Source: Lingula anatina (lineage: Eukaryota; Brachiopoda; Lingulata; Lingulida; Lingulidae). Taken from it: a DNA stretch of 64,000 bases. The position numbers were made by a program, and so were the translations under genes. Under the pieces are notes generated by a model that saw only the letters and a list, made by a program, of their open reading frames with translations, did no database searches and was not told the origin of the DNA. Below are positions 34,301 to 47,033 of this stretch, piece by piece. The number at the start of each line of letters is the position of its first letter. Positions within the stretch are counted from its first letter, which is position 1. Where the stretch lies: the NCBI RefSeq assembly GCF_001039355.2, contig NW_019775556.1, positions 193,881 through 257,880 on the forward strand. The letters are read 5' to 3'.

Positions 34301-37300
34301 ATGGGGCTTACTTTGAAACCGGTTTTGTTACTCTAACCTTGGACCTAAATATCTCTAGTTAGGTCCAAGCTCTAACCCATTCCTAGTTGGCTCTACAAGG
34401 CCAAAAGTGTCTAACTGGGCCAACTAGCCCCGGTCTCCCCTATGTATAACTAAGATCTAATAAACGGATATATTAGATCTTACAGTAGTGTATAATAAGC
34501 TGGGAACTCCCCGGGATTTTTATACAACCTCTCTTAGGCCCCTATTTCACACAGACCACGAATCCCACGAATCGCCAGGAATTGAGAAATTCCAGGATTT
34601 GTGAGGATTCGTGAGATTTTGCCAATTTTCTGGTCTAATTCGACACGCTCACGGTTCAGTTACGATACAGGTACGATCGATAGTGTTACGAATATTCGTG
34701 GGATTCGGCTGGAATCGCACGAATATTGTCCAGAAATTCACTACGATTTTTTGGAATCGGGAGTTCGTGGCCAAAACTTTGAACAACTTAAAAATTTTGC
34801 CACGAATTCCCGATTGATCAAGAATTGCAAGAACTGACTACGATTATATACGAATCTGTTAAGAACTTCACGAATCGTGAAATTTGTCCATTCCTGGCCA
34901 TTCGTGGGATTCGTGGTCTGTGTGAAATTGGGGAATTATCAGACCGAGACGAAATTTGTCAGGCATGTCCGACGGTCCGACGCCTTTCGTAAAGTCAGGG
35001 TTTATGTCATAATCACACCTCATCCTTGCATTTGATTATATTCATGGTTCTTTTTGCATGTTATTAAGCATTAGTAAATAACTTAATTGATATGGTATTA
35101 TATTTGCTTTATAGTTTATACCCCAGAACCAAACTTTCTTGTGAATGAGTTAAGGAAATTATCAATATTCCACGACCAGGAGTACTTAGATAAACACAGT
35201 ATCTGTTATGGAGGTCAAACACCAACCCCATGGATGCAGTCACCATTGTGTATGCCGTGAGTAATCCATTTCAGAAGTAATTATGATGTGCCCCGGGGTA
35301 AAGTTACATTCAAAACCTTTAAAGATTTAGGAAAATATAGTGGCTCATTTATGTGACCCATCTGTTTTATTTCCAAGGTTTAAATTGGAATCGAGGTTTT
35401 AATTAAGAATTATAAAAAAAAACTATCCGTTTGATCCCATGACAGTATTCACCTTTTCAAAGATAAAAAAAAAGAGACAAACCATCTTTTAACGCGTTTT
35501 GCGAGAATACATTTAAGTTATGAAGAGTATCAGTTAAGGCATTATACACACAATATAAACAAAACATGAAGAAAAATAAATAATCTACATAATTTTTTTT
35601 TCAGTTTAAGCAAAGAAAAGAAAAATGTGATATACTGTGTGTATGAGTATGAGCCCCTGCTGGATTCCTGCAATATGACCATGGATGACTGGGCTAGGAT
35701 TGCCTCAGACATTAAGGTGATTCTCAGAGTCTAGTGCACCTGCTTCTTTTTGAGTCCTTCCAGTATTACAAAAAGTGACAGTTTTTTTATATATTGTGTG
35801 CATGCTCAATTTTTTATTTTATTTATTTATTTATTTAATTCTGTAAACATGACAGTTTTTTTTTTCATTCAGACTTACTATGAGGATTTTGATGGGTTTG
35901 TTATACTTCATGGGACAGATACTATGGCCTACACAGCATCAGCTTTGTCTTTCATGTTTGAGAACCTGGGAAAACCTATCATTCTTACTGGCTCGCAGGT
36001 AAGTTTTTGTTCTCATTATTAAGGCATTAAGAAAATATTGAAAGATGTTATGTGTGAACTCACATTAGAACATGATAAAAATGCCCCTTCCCCAACTGTG
36101 GGCTCAAATACAATTTATGGATTCTATCACTTTACATGAAAGGCTGTACTCTTGATGTCAAAAACAGTAAACTTCTAGATAGTGTACACAAAAAACAAAT
36201 ATATGTTACATTAAACATGATCAATTGCCATTAAAAGTTTAACATTTATTACGTATCTTAAAATATATGAATCTAAATTTTCAGCATGTGGCTTACTACC
36301 AAATGCTGTTTGCTTATTTATTCAGATTCCCATCTTTGAGATTCGTAGTGACGGCAGAGATAATCTTCTTGGTGCTCTCATAATGGCTGGAAACTACTGC
36401 ATTCCAGAGGTAACACATTTTCTGTGCGTGTGTGTGTGTGTGTGTATTGATATGTATTCTGCATTAATTGGTAAAAAAGCACCTATAAGTTAAGTTTCAC
36501 ATTCAGTATAATTTACACTTTAAAGGTATAAAGTCAGTATGAGATTGCAAATATTGATCTTTTTCAGCTTTTAAAGCATTTACTTTACTACATTGAAATG
36601 AATGAAAACCAAAGTTTTTTATGAACAAAGTACACACTTTATCCAGATTTTGATTTTATAGAAGTTTTTTTTTATTTCTAGGTGATGATATTTTTCAACA
36701 ATAAGCTTCTTCGAGGAAACCGTTCAATCAAATTTGATAGTAGCAGTTTTGATGCGTTCCATTCCCCAAACTTTCCTCCCCTTGCTGTTTTAGAGACCAA
36801 GATTCATGGTATGTTATTTAAAACTTGTAAAAAATGTATATTAAATTATTAAAGTGGAGAGCATTTGTTCAAATTTCATTTCAATAATAAATTGTTTATA
36901 ACAAGTTTGGCTCTTGGTTTTTATTTCAGTTACAATGTAATAGATTGGCTTTCTATTTTAGGTTTGTACCCCATGATATGATTCATGTGGTCCAATGTAT
37001 ATTTCAAGTTTCCCTTGATTTTATATGTTTACTGTTTATTCACAGTGCATTGGGATGAGATTTTTACAAGCAACACCACTCAAAAATGTACCCTGTATAC
37101 TAACCTTTGTCCTAGCGTGGGATTACTCCGCCTTTTTCCCAGTGTCACCACTGCTACGGTTAGTTGAATAAGTTGTTTTTAGGCAGGTTTAAAAGTATAA
37201 ATATTCTATTAGGATAAGATCATGAAAAAATACTAAAAATAAATCAAATAGTAAATACATGTATCCACGCTCTAAAGGGAATTATATGGTCAATTAAAAA

Positions 37301-37452
37301 AGATATTTACTAAATGTTTATTTATGAAGGTCATTATTCATGTACAGATTTTATAGAGAGAGAAATTAATGCTTTAGGTCCAAAGATGTCCAATTATGTC
37401 ATAGGAAATTTTTAGATTTTGATAAAAATTTTGATCATTTTTATTGATAAAG

Positions 37453-37494
<42 letters not shown>

Positions 37495-40125
37495 AATAAT
37501 AATAATATAGGTTCGCCAGTTTTTGGCACCTCCACTCAAGGGAATGGTCCTGGAATCCTACGGGGCTGGAAATGCTCCAGATTCCAGAGAGGACTTAATG
37601 CAAGTGTTCTCAGAGGCCACAAAAAGAGGAGTGCTGCTGCTTAACACCACCCAGTGTCACAGAGGCTCTGTTAACCCAAGTTATGCCACAGGAAAGGTTT
37701 GCTAATAACCAAGAGAAATACTCTTGAAAATGTTTTTTTTTCTTTTCTTTTTTGACACCCATACAGCTTGTGGCTTAGTGTGCTAAAAAGTCCTACTTTT
37801 GTATTTTGAGAATACCCAAACGATTGTTTTAGATTTTATTAGTAAACATTTTACTTTGCATTTATGGCCAATACAGTAATATATTTGTTAGTTACTGACC
37901 TGTGATTTGTATTTGATATTTCCAGGCTTTGACTGATGCAGGTGTGATCCCAGGCTCTGACATGACACCTGAGGCAGCACTGACCAAGCTGGCCTTTGTA
38001 ATAGGAAGAGAAGACTGGAGTTTAGAGCAAAAGAGGAAGGTAAGGAGAATGTATTTTACTATTATTATTATAATAATTATTTATTTTATGATATAAAAGA
38101 CTGTATAAAATTTTAATTGTGATTCAGATATTATTGTTCCTGCTAAAGGAAGAAAGGGTTTTAAGGGGCATCCCTGTTGTCATAGCAACAACTATTCCAG
38201 TTTGATTGAGAGTGTTTGTACAGTGAGGATGAGCATTCGGGGAATCATTTTGAAAGGTGAAGCAATGCCTTTATTTGACAGAACATATAAAAATAATAAA
38301 TATAGAACAAAAGGCTTCATCAAGATACTTCAAGCAAGGGAGGGTTTCACAAGGAGTAGACTTGGAGACTGCGGCATGTTTGAGTAATGACTATAGTGTA
38401 ATGGTACATTTAGCATTTGTTTGTTTTTGTTTTTGGTTTTTTAGAAGTTATCCCAGAACATTCGTGGTGAATTGAAAACTGCAAGGACAGAGAGCTTGGT
38501 GTCAGATTTCAAACTTATTGACAGTTTAGGCAAGCTGATGAAAATTAGCTCCAAAGAAGCAAGTTACTTTACTTTTATAATTATTTAATTTAATTGATGA
38601 ATTGATAATTGGTCTCAATAAAATAATCATCTAAGACAAATTTAAATGATATTGTAATGTTTTAGGTAGGACATTCCTAGATTAATTATAGAATTACTTT
38701 GATTTATTACATAAGGTAGTTTGAAAAAATAAAATGAAGAAATTTAATTTATGTTTGTGTTTTTATAGGAAATGCAAACACTGAAGGATGCCATATTTCC
38801 ATCATTGATGTGCACTGCAGCCCAAAATGGGGATCTGGCTGTACTCCAAAAAATTAGAAAAGCGGTTAGAAATCTCTTTGTTTTCTTGTGCATATAGTTC
38901 TCTTCCTAAGCTTTGAACAATTTTGCTTTGCATCAAGCACTCATTTTTTCTTGAATATATATTCTAAAATTTAAGGTGTCTATTTTTTATCCTTAAACTT
39001 GAATTTGTCATAATTGCTATTATTATTATTATTATTATTATTAGTCTTATGAAGAAGAGTGAAATATCACATCTGTTGAGGAAATGCAGAATTAGGTTTA
39101 AACCCGCTTTTTTTCTTGAGAATGTTTGAAATAAAGATTTCATTTCCTAAAGGGAGGTCACATAGGCATGGTGGACTACAGTGGCAGGAGTCCTCTTCAC
39201 ATTGCCTGTGGGAAAGGTCACTTCCACATTGTCCAGTATCTGCTGCAGCATGGGGCACCTGTCCATGTTAGGGACAACAATGGACGGTCACCTTTGTACG
39301 AAGTGGTCAAGTTGAAACATCTTGATATCATTCGCCTGCTGGTTCAGACTGGAGCTCATTTGGTTCTACCCCCATATAAATTGGGGTCAGAGTTATGCAT
39401 GTAGGTTGAAATGAAAAGTAAATTCCTTTTTTGTCATGTTATCAGTCACTCAAATTTTTTGTTCCAGTCAAATAATGAACTGTTTCAGTTTAGTGATAAA
39501 AAATGGTTTACTTATAATCAATATAAAGTTTAGTTCTTTTAAAAGCTGAAGTGAGAAACATTTTTTCCAATGGCAACATGGTTCTTTTAAATTGATGTCC
39601 ATATGTAAATGCTTTTAAATAAAGTATTATCCTGATTTTTAAAAACAGATATTTGACTAATTTTGTAGGTCTGCAGCTCAAGATGATGTGGATTCCCTCA
39701 AAGCTTGGGCTTTATCTGGTGCAAATCTAAGCCAGAGCGACTATGACGGAAGAACTGCACTACATGTTGTAAGGAAAACCAGACCGTACTGTTAAAAACT
39801 CTTAATATATACTTTTCTTCACTGTGTACGTAAACATGGACACTGAGACCTGCAAGCCTTTTGATGTCCATTTTAATTTTTTGTCATATGACATGATTTT
39901 TTAAAAATAATAATTGGGTAATTTTTTTTATTTCAGGCAGCTTCTCATGGACATCAGGATTCAGTGGAGTTTTTGTTAGAACAAGGGGTGAGTGTCACGG
40001 CAGAAGATAGGTTTGGATATACTCCTCTCAAGGAGGCAACTGCTAAAGGGCACAGAGAAATCTCCAAGCTGATCAGCGACTCTGTGAAGCCAACTGTTGG
40101 CACAAGCACTTCCACTGACACTTAA
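31308..40125 (+). CDS. ASPG: L-asparaginase with ankyrin repeats, copy B (exon 1D plus intact exons 2-14)
   Basis: Same enzyme family as copy A. Exon 1D 31308-31503 ([16 protein letters not shown] to [13 protein letters not shown]), then 35115-35256, 35605-35716, 35873-35998, 36326-36409, 36682-36808, 37046-37158, 37511-37696, 37926-38039, 38445-38558, 38769-38864, 39153-39400, 39669-39768, 39937-40125. Every exon has the same length as in copy A except exon 1, and all phases close; about 648 aa. Catalytic residues are kept: [18 protein letters not shown] and the lysine in RGNRSIK. The GC-AG intron 10 is also kept. Intron 1 (31504-35114) is swollen by transposons. First exons 1B and 1C upstream could substitute for 1D; assigning 1D is an inference from proximity. 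Copy B differs from A at scattered residues, for example VHWDEIF for VDWDEIF and SICYGG for SICDGG. Confidence 0.88.
33205..34440. mobile_element. 1.24-kb TIR transposon, GGGGAGACCGGGGC family
   Basis: Begins GGGGAGACCGGGGCTAG and ends with the complement CTAGCCCCGGTCTCCCC, flanked by TA on both sides. The interior repeats GGGGCAAGTTGG and its variants. There is no transposase ORF. A 259-bp relative lies at 46629-46887. The TA target site suggests mobilisation by a Tc1/mariner-type enzyme. Confidence 0.8.
34539..34933. mobile_element. About 395-bp TIR element
   Basis: The left end CCCCTATTTCACACAGACC with ACGAATCCCACGAAT pairs with the right end ATTCGTGGGATTCGTGG and TCTGTGTGAAATTGGGG. It is internally rich in ACGAAT words. 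It sits in copy B intron 1 just upstream of exon 2. No coding capacity; frames inside it are incidental. Confidence 0.75.
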
Positions 40126-41350
40126 CTTATTTATTGTCCTGTATGAATATAATATAAAATATGAAAACACTTAACTGTGTACTGTATTTTAATTATTTTC
40201 ATTATTTGCACTGTTTTGGTATTTTGACTATTTGATGAAAGTGGATATTGTGCTACAGTATAAGATCACTAGTCCCAAGAGACTTTTTTTCTTATCTTAT
40301 ATATGTTTAAGATACACTGCGTGTTTAAGAGTTTTCCATATTCATACTTACTATGTCTACAGGCCCTGCAGAGCTACTGCTTTTTCACAATTCAGACCTT
40401 AAAAACTGAAATATATAAGGGAAGACACAGTCTTCTAAATGACTGGCTGGCCATTTAGAACTATAACAATTAATCAAAATGGAATATAAATATGTACGTA
40501 GGACAAAATAGGAAAATTCATTTTGACTGGTAAAACTCGTATAGAGTGCCTTTAATATCATCTTGTCAAGTTGGAAAAGCACATATATATCACTTCTATT
40601 ATGACTGTGTAGCATCTTTTTACATACCAGACTGTTTTGTGTTAGTGTGATCAAAAACTGAACTTTCATAATATGATTGATGTGATGAGATATAATCTCA
40701 GTATGATCAGTATTATCAGTGCACTTCAACATATACCTCAAACCACTCCAATTCCATTTTTTAATCTTTTTGCAAATTATATGTGTAAGTAAATGTATGA
40801 GCATTAAAAAATATCTTTTATTTAATTTGACCTTCTTGAGGTACGTATATATTGTTTTATTCTTAAATTATATGAAGGTGGTTTAAAGTATGAATCACAG
40901 ATTTCCTTAGGGGAAATTATAAGTTTCCATAAAGTGTCACAAAAAAAAAAAAAAAAAAATTGTTTATACTTTGCAAGGTTAATTCTTAGGTTTTCTCATT
41001 CAGGTATTAGTATTCCCCTTTCATTAAAGCAATTGTAAGTTTGTTTTTTTTTTTTGTAGGATATATAAACTGAATGGGTGCAATATACCAATTATCAAAG
41101 TCTTCATTCCAGGAAAAAGGTGTACATTATATATTTAAATTGTTTTTCCTTAAATATTTGTATTTGTCACTAGCTATTAATATTGCTACATGTACTTGTA
41201 TAACTGTTTTTAGGAATTATTTCTCATTTTAAGTAATGTTGATTTTGCTTTAATTTATTCACATTTGTTTACCTGAAAAAAAAGTACACGGTTAACTTGT
41301 GTAAGTTTGTCACCAAAAGCTTAATAAATTATATGTATGTTGCTGTCTAA
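40126..41350 (+). other. ASPG: Asparaginase B 3' UTR and flank
   Basis: AT-rich non-coding sequence, parallel to 20663-21880 and, inverted, to the flanks of copies C and D (55740-56900, 60957-61670). It includes a poly-A run at about 40940-40960. Nothing else is seen. Confidence 0.5.
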
Positions 41351-41354
41351 AAGT

Positions 41355-41560
41355 AATACTTTTTCTCAAATGTTTCATCTTTAAATTGCTGCCCATGTGA
41401 ACATTGCATGGTATCTGTTTTCTGTAACCCCGTTTCTGGGATGTTGAAAATGACACTGGTGAATATTTTTGAACACAAATGTACTGTCTATAAGTTATAC
41501 TTTTTCTCAAATGTTTCATCTTGCTGCCCATGTGAACATTATATGTTATTACCAGGATTC
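41355..41560 (-). pseudogene. Relic of the 55.2-kb gene's 3' end, partly tandem-duplicated
   Basis: The minus strand reads KYSPVSFSTSQKRGYRKQI, then PCNVHMGSNLKMKHLRKS, matching the C-terminal part encoded at 55560-55690. A second partial copy of the NVHMGS.MKHLRKS stretch lies just upstream in reading order. The upstream two thirds of the gene are absent, so this is a fragment carried with the asparaginase duplication. Confidence 0.7.
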
Positions 41561-41759
41561 TGCAGCTGATGTAGGCCACTTGTTTACCTAAAAGCGTTTT
41601 CTGCAACCAGCCTACCCAGCACCCCCCCCCCTCCCCGGGCGGTGTGTCCCTCTTACAACCGGTTTTTTTTAACTCATACAGAGGTGATATCACAACGTAC
41701 AATAATTCGATCATGCTGCTTTTTAAAACAAAACCGCTCAGCAAATTTGAAGTAAAAAA

Positions 41760-42940
41760 TATTATTTGGCAAAAGTGGTGGGCCGGGCGGTGATGCCCCG
41801 GACAGACACCGTGCTCAGAAGATGTACAGCCAATTTGTTAAAAATCTTATGAATAAAATCTTTATATTTGTTGCGACTTGCAAGTCTCGTGAAAAAGAAT
41901 CCAGGAATGGTGAAATTCCTTACGTAGAAAGACATCATGCGTTGTCATACACTATTGTTTAAATTTCCACAATTTTGGTTAGTTTTATTCTAAGTTCTCA
42001 CAAAGGCTTATTCCAATTCTTGACAACTAACTACATGTACAGTATATGTAATTTACAATTAATGTTTTGGGGGTAAAAAACGTTTTGAATCATTCAAACG
42101 CCTTGCGGGACGGAAATTCTGCGGTATAAGACAATTACACGCATAACATACAAATCGTTTGAAAAATCGGTTTTAATAGTAGAGTTTCAGTTATTTTGGT
42201 GCAGAAGAGTTACATGTAGAACTGAGTTTCACCTTTGCTGCCTCTTAGGCAGGAGTGTTAAGAAACCAACATGACGTAGTTGTTAAAGATATGTGTATTG
42301 TTAAAGATGAATTTATACAGAAATGTGAATCCGATCAATAAAATTTGCCATGGAAAGGAAATGTTTGGATATAGCTTTCAAAAGACAGTAGAACCCTTCT
42401 TCACAAACAGTACAAGTATGAATATAACATTGATCAAATTTAACATCACACCAGAACAAGGACGACCAGATCTTATTTTAATAAGAATTAAAATTGCAAT
42501 TAAAATAACGTTTTTATTGGGTCAGTTAACCGTGAATTTTTATTTAGATAAATAGATGTCCAATAAACGCAGTATAGACCAATTCATCAGACTAAGTGCC
42601 CGTTACCATTTTTTAAAAAACAAATTACAATATTTCAGTAAAATTCCTCTTAAAACAGAGAAACAACATGCCAATTTATACCCACAGAAGTATTTTTATT
42701 TTATTATTATTATTTTTTTTTTGTGCCCAGCAATGTAAAATGAACAACAATGAATAATCTTAGTGGAAAATGGGGAGAGAGGTAATTCCAGGTCTTCTTT
42801 GTATATTGAATCCGCCAGTGTTAAGAAAATGAATGTGTGACTAGAAACACCTTTGGTTTAAATAAAAATTAGAGGATGCAACATCAGCATAAAACAATGA
42901 CACTTTTATCATAAAAAGTGTAATTAACCAAAATTTAGTA
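41760..42940. other. Intergenic, no gene seen
   Basis: AT-rich sequence with short non-conserved frames (for example 42280-42555) that have no splice or domain support. No gene is supported. Confidence 0.5.
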
Positions 42941-42954
42941 TCGTAACCACCCCA

Positions 42955-43950
42955 TTGCCTGCATTGTGCTAGTTGCGGTCGGTTGTGCTATTCATGGCAG
43001 GGCGGGAGATCTTATCAGTTTTTTATTCAACTATTTTATTCTTTTAAATGTCCTTTTTTTAAAGCTGACGTCTTAACATGACATAGCTGAATGCCATTTC
43101 ACCTGTGAATCGCATATATTGATCTTGCAGGTACGTTAAGTATGCAAACTAGCGAAATGGTAGACATCAAGCTGAAATGGCTTTATTTATGTGATTGTGT
43201 TTGTCTGCTTACCAATTTGACTACATTTGATTGAAATTATGATAAGCTATGCGTTCGATAAGTCAGGTAACTGTTTTGTTCAGACATAAATTGCCAGAGC
43301 TCATATAGAGTCAATACCGATTGATATTTCTTGTCATACATTCTTTTTAATAAGCCCAAAACGGCTCAGAAACAAAATTTAAATTCATAAGAACTATTGT
43401 TAATGCCGAATAAACAAGCTGCGAGGAATATGTTTTAAGAGTCGTAGCATGATGCCATAACACGTATTATTTCAGATAGTTTGTTATTCATTATCAATAA
43501 TAATAATAATAGATTTTATATACTGAGATTTGGAATCTGTGTTGGTTTCTTTGGCTGATTAAAGAATATCAGGTAAGAGATATCCACCGCTGTTGATTTC
43601 TTAGCACCCCCGATGATTTGCATCATAAAAACAGTTACTTGCCTTAATAAATGTATAGTTTAATAAATTTCGACCAAATAAAAAAATGTCGGTAGGCCTG
43701 CAAACACAATCATACATAGAAGAACCGTTTCACCTCGCTGTCTCCCATTTTGCTGGTTTGCATAATTAACGCATCCGCAAGTTAATAAATAGTATTTATT
43801 GGTGAAGTTGTGTTTATCTGAGTTATTTCAAGGCATGATTTCAAGCAAAAAGACACTCACAGCAAGAAACGTATCGAATAAAATACTGATAAAATCTTCC
43901 ATAAGATAATGACGAGCACAACCGACCGCAACTGCCGCAATGCAAACTAT
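42955..43950. mobile_element. About 1-kb inverted-repeat-flanked element (probable)
   Basis: AGTTGCGGTCGGTTGTGCT near 42970-42990 is matched by its complement AGCACAACCGACCGCAACT near 43915-43935, with further pairing of GCATTGTG/CGCAATGC outside. The interior has no coding region. The termini are long and well matched enough to suggest a non-autonomous DNA transposon; exact ends and target duplication are not resolved. Confidence 0.5.
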
Positions 43951-44400
43951 GGAATATTTTCACAAACATGATGGGAGGTGGAGGGGGGGGGGGGCGGGGA
44001 AGAAAATGACAGATCAGTTCTTATTTATAGGGTTTTTGTTTCAGAATACGGTGAACTGTCACAATTAGATAAACAGTAGAATAATAGTTCCATATATCCC
44101 ATCGAATGTTAAAGAGATTTTAAAAATGTGCGAGGTATTTTGAAAATAAGGTCGACATTGTATTTTATGTAAGTAAGGAACGACAGCAAACATATTCGCA
44201 GTTTGAATTTAAGACATTTATTTCACAAGCTGTTTATCATTGTAAGCTTCTGTTAATTTAAAGAAAAAACTGATATATCTAAGAACTCTTTTGAAAATTT
44301 CGAAATAAGATTTTTTAAAGATAAGAAAACATAAGGGCGAAGTTTGAACTGTCTCGTGTTATATTTGAATTGTTTGTAATCTTTTGTTCGTGAAGATAGA
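43951..44400. other. Intergenic / 3' flank of small minus-strand gene
   Basis: Contains a G-rich run at about 43976-44000. The rest would be 3' UTR or flank of the 44401-45003 gene. No other feature. Confidence 0.4.
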
Positions 44401-45003
44401 TTATTCTCCTTTGCCAATGGCTAGTTTCTCGTACAGGGCATCGATTTCGAGCTCCAGCTTCTTGATTTTCTCAGGATCCCGTTTCTTCTTGTCTCCTCCA
44501 GAGATGGGATAGTTGGGATCTCGTGTTTTGCTGGCTTTCTTCTTTAAAGGAGAAAACTCCCCAGACGCGTCCTGCATGGTTAAGGTGACATCACTCACTA
44601 CAGCACAGAAGGAAAAAGAAAAGAATCAGAGAGAGACTAAGATAAGCAAAGGAAATAAGGGGATGCCTTTCACCTCTTGAGAGAACTCCCCAGAAGAGAC
44701 TCCCCAGAAGCAACTATTAGCTCAGAATGATGGAAATGAGACAAATTATAAAATAAGACAAGTGAAAATACAAATAAAAATTGAGGTTGAAAAGGTTATC
44801 AATAATGTTTGGGATGTCGGAAATCAGTGCATCAGGAAAACTCGGAGCTTACCATCCGTCATAGTTTTTGATTTCTCGTCAGTTGTCTTTGGCGTTGTTT
44901 CTTCCGCCTTCATTGTGGTCTCTTTTATGCCAATCTGTTCAGAACATCCATCAACGTCATGAGGCTGTTCCGTAGAACTTTGTTCGTTACTGTTACCGTC
45001 CAT
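44401..45003 (-). CDS. Small two-exon protein of unknown function
   Basis: Exon 1 45003-44853 and exon 2 44597-44401 join in phase across a GT-AG intron to give 115 aa. The N-terminal half is low-complexity and acidic/Ser-Thr-rich (MDGNSNEQSSTEQPHD, KAEETTPKTTDEKSK). The C-terminal half is charged, with ASGEFSPLKKKASKTRDP and YPISGGDKKKRDPEKIKK, then ELEIDALYEKLAIGKGE, a likely short coiled coil. No signal peptide or membrane segment. I do not recognise the family. A cluster of ACGT-core sites sits 70-110 bases upstream, which supports 45003 as the true start. Confidence 0.7.
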
Positions 45004-45070
45004 AGCTAGCGAACTCGTCCTGTTGCTGATCAAGCTTGGTGTGTTCTGTCAGTTACCATGGCCTTGTTCA

Positions 45071-45110
45071 TGACGTGACGCTAAGACGTCACCAATTGAC
45101 TATGACGTAG
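45071..45110 (-). promoter_or_regulatory. CRE-like cluster upstream of small gene
   Basis: Three ACGT-core sites within 40 bases: TGACGTGA (45071-45078), GACGTCA (45085-45091) followed by CCAAT, and TGACGTAG (45103-45110). Position just 5' of the start at 45003 suggests a CREB/ATF-responsive proximal promoter. Confidence 0.45.
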
Positions 45111-47033
45111 CACTGATAGCAATTTTTTAATAATATTTAGCGAGTTTTTAAAGTCAACAACAACAGCAACAAACATAAAGATAAACACAACTTTTGTCTT
45201 TTTTCTATGACTTTAATTCATTTCAATTTTCTCATTGGCCTTTAGTGTGGCCTTTTGGTGAATTTGAAAGTAAATAACAATTATCAAAACTTTCTGTTTT
45301 ATAAGTCCATACCATGTAGCTAAATCATCTCGTGAACATTAATATAAAATGTCTTAACGAAAAAAATTGGACAGCTTTACTCTAGATATCTTTTTGACTT
45401 AATATATACATATATATATTTCAAGCAGTTCAGAATTAAAGTCATTTTTATACTGACACCATCGATGTCTTTAAAGCCGCGCCTCTTCAAATCGTTACAA
45501 AGTTTTTTTTTATTAATTACCCAATAAAACATAAAAACGAGTGTGGCTATGTTGATACAGTACTCCTTCAACGAGCATGTGAGTAATGAGAAACAAAAAA
45601 TGTATAATAAGTGGTTGGATGGCAACAAACGCTGAACGCTGTGGGAGTGAAACCTTGCTTGGGTGTTCTGGTTAGTGGTAATTTTTTTACAAATTGTTCC
45701 CATTATCTAGTCATCATCAGGGGCCTCTGTTGTTGCTTGAGACATTGCAGTCCCCATACGGCTGCCTGCATCTGTGAAATGAGTAAGATCCAAATTTAAA
45801 AAGGGGTTAATTATATTAAATTATTAAATGCATAAGAAATAATATTAAAAACCTTTTATCACCTGTCAGATATGAAAATAATTAAAATGAGATAAAAAGG
45901 CATAAAATGAAAGAATACATGTATAAAAATATGATGAAATTAATAAATAAAAGAAAACAGCAAACTGAAGGAAAAATGAGAAAAACGATGATTTAAAAGT
46001 GTAACAGTGTACAGATAAGTACAGCAAAGTTTTTCTTAAAGGTGCAATTTAACACAAAAAAGTCAAGAAGTAAATGAGAAATGAAAAACTGTTCTGCATT
46101 AATTAAATATATATATTCAAACATTTAAACAAAAACTGACACCTGTGATAAGAACATAATGACCTCTAATGTCATTCAAAAATTAATAACAGAAAATGTA
46201 CTGACATATTAATTCTAACACTTATTTAGTTTTTAACCATGAAGTAAATGTTTCAGAGTTCTGATAAATTAAAAAAAAAAATTAAGCTAGATATTGGTAT
46301 TCTGTCAAAAGTGTGAGACTTTATCAACAAAATATCACAGTAAAACGTGTCATCAGAACATAATGCACCAAAATAATTTCATATTTGAAAATAAAAAAGT
46401 TCTGAACCCAAACACTGCATTTGTTAAACCATACCACACCAGAATATGTCAGAGATAAATGACTTGCATGCAAAAGTGTGACTTTAGATATGAATATTCT
46501 GATCAACTTTGTAGACAAAAGTTTAAGCTCTTCCACGCCAGTCCAGGTTTAGTCTAAATGCAACTGCCATCTTTCAAGATATTTAATTTTTGAGTTTATT
46601 CAAAATCCAATGCCTCAACAGTGTACTAGGGGAGACCGGGGCTAGTTGGACCCCGGGGTAAGTTGGCCCCCCATCAATTTATGAGAAAGTAACTATGGGG
46701 TAAAAGAATTGATCACATCATTTTGTAAAGTGACTGTATCCAACAGTGCTAAGAAAGCATCGGCAGTGAGTCCAAATGAAATAATTTAGCATCTTAAAGT
46801 AATTTTATTAAAGAGACTTGATGGGGGGGGGGGGGGGGAGGGGGGTGGGGCAACTTACCCCAGGGTCCAACTAGCCCCAGTCTCCCCTAATTGGTTCCTG
46901 TGTGGACCTTCATTGGATATCTTTCCACAATTTTTAGTTTTATTCCCTCTCTCTCTCTCTCATTTAAAATATAAAGAGAAGGAGAATTAACTACTTTTGA
47001 AGTAATTTGTAAGTGAAGATATCAGTTTTTTTT
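45111..47033. other. Intergenic, no gene seen apart from one MITE
   Basis: AT-rich spacer between two minus-strand genes. It contains the element at 46629-46887 and a short (CT)n run at about 46950. No ORF shows splice or domain support. Part is probably 3' UTR of the 47034-54491 gene. Confidence 0.5.
46629..46887. mobile_element. 259-bp MITE, GGGGAGACCGGGGC family
   Basis: Left end GGGGAGACCGGGGCTAG, right end CTAGCCCCAGTCTCCCC, flanked by TA on both sides. The first 100 bases match the 1.24-kb element at 33205 (CAATTTATGA, AAAGTAACTA), so this is an internally deleted relative. It carries a G-rich run in the interior. Confidence 0.85.

Noticed and set aside
42280-42738. Two consecutive plus-strand ORFs in the intergenic region
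   Set aside because: AT-driven composition, no domain, no splice or promoter signals.
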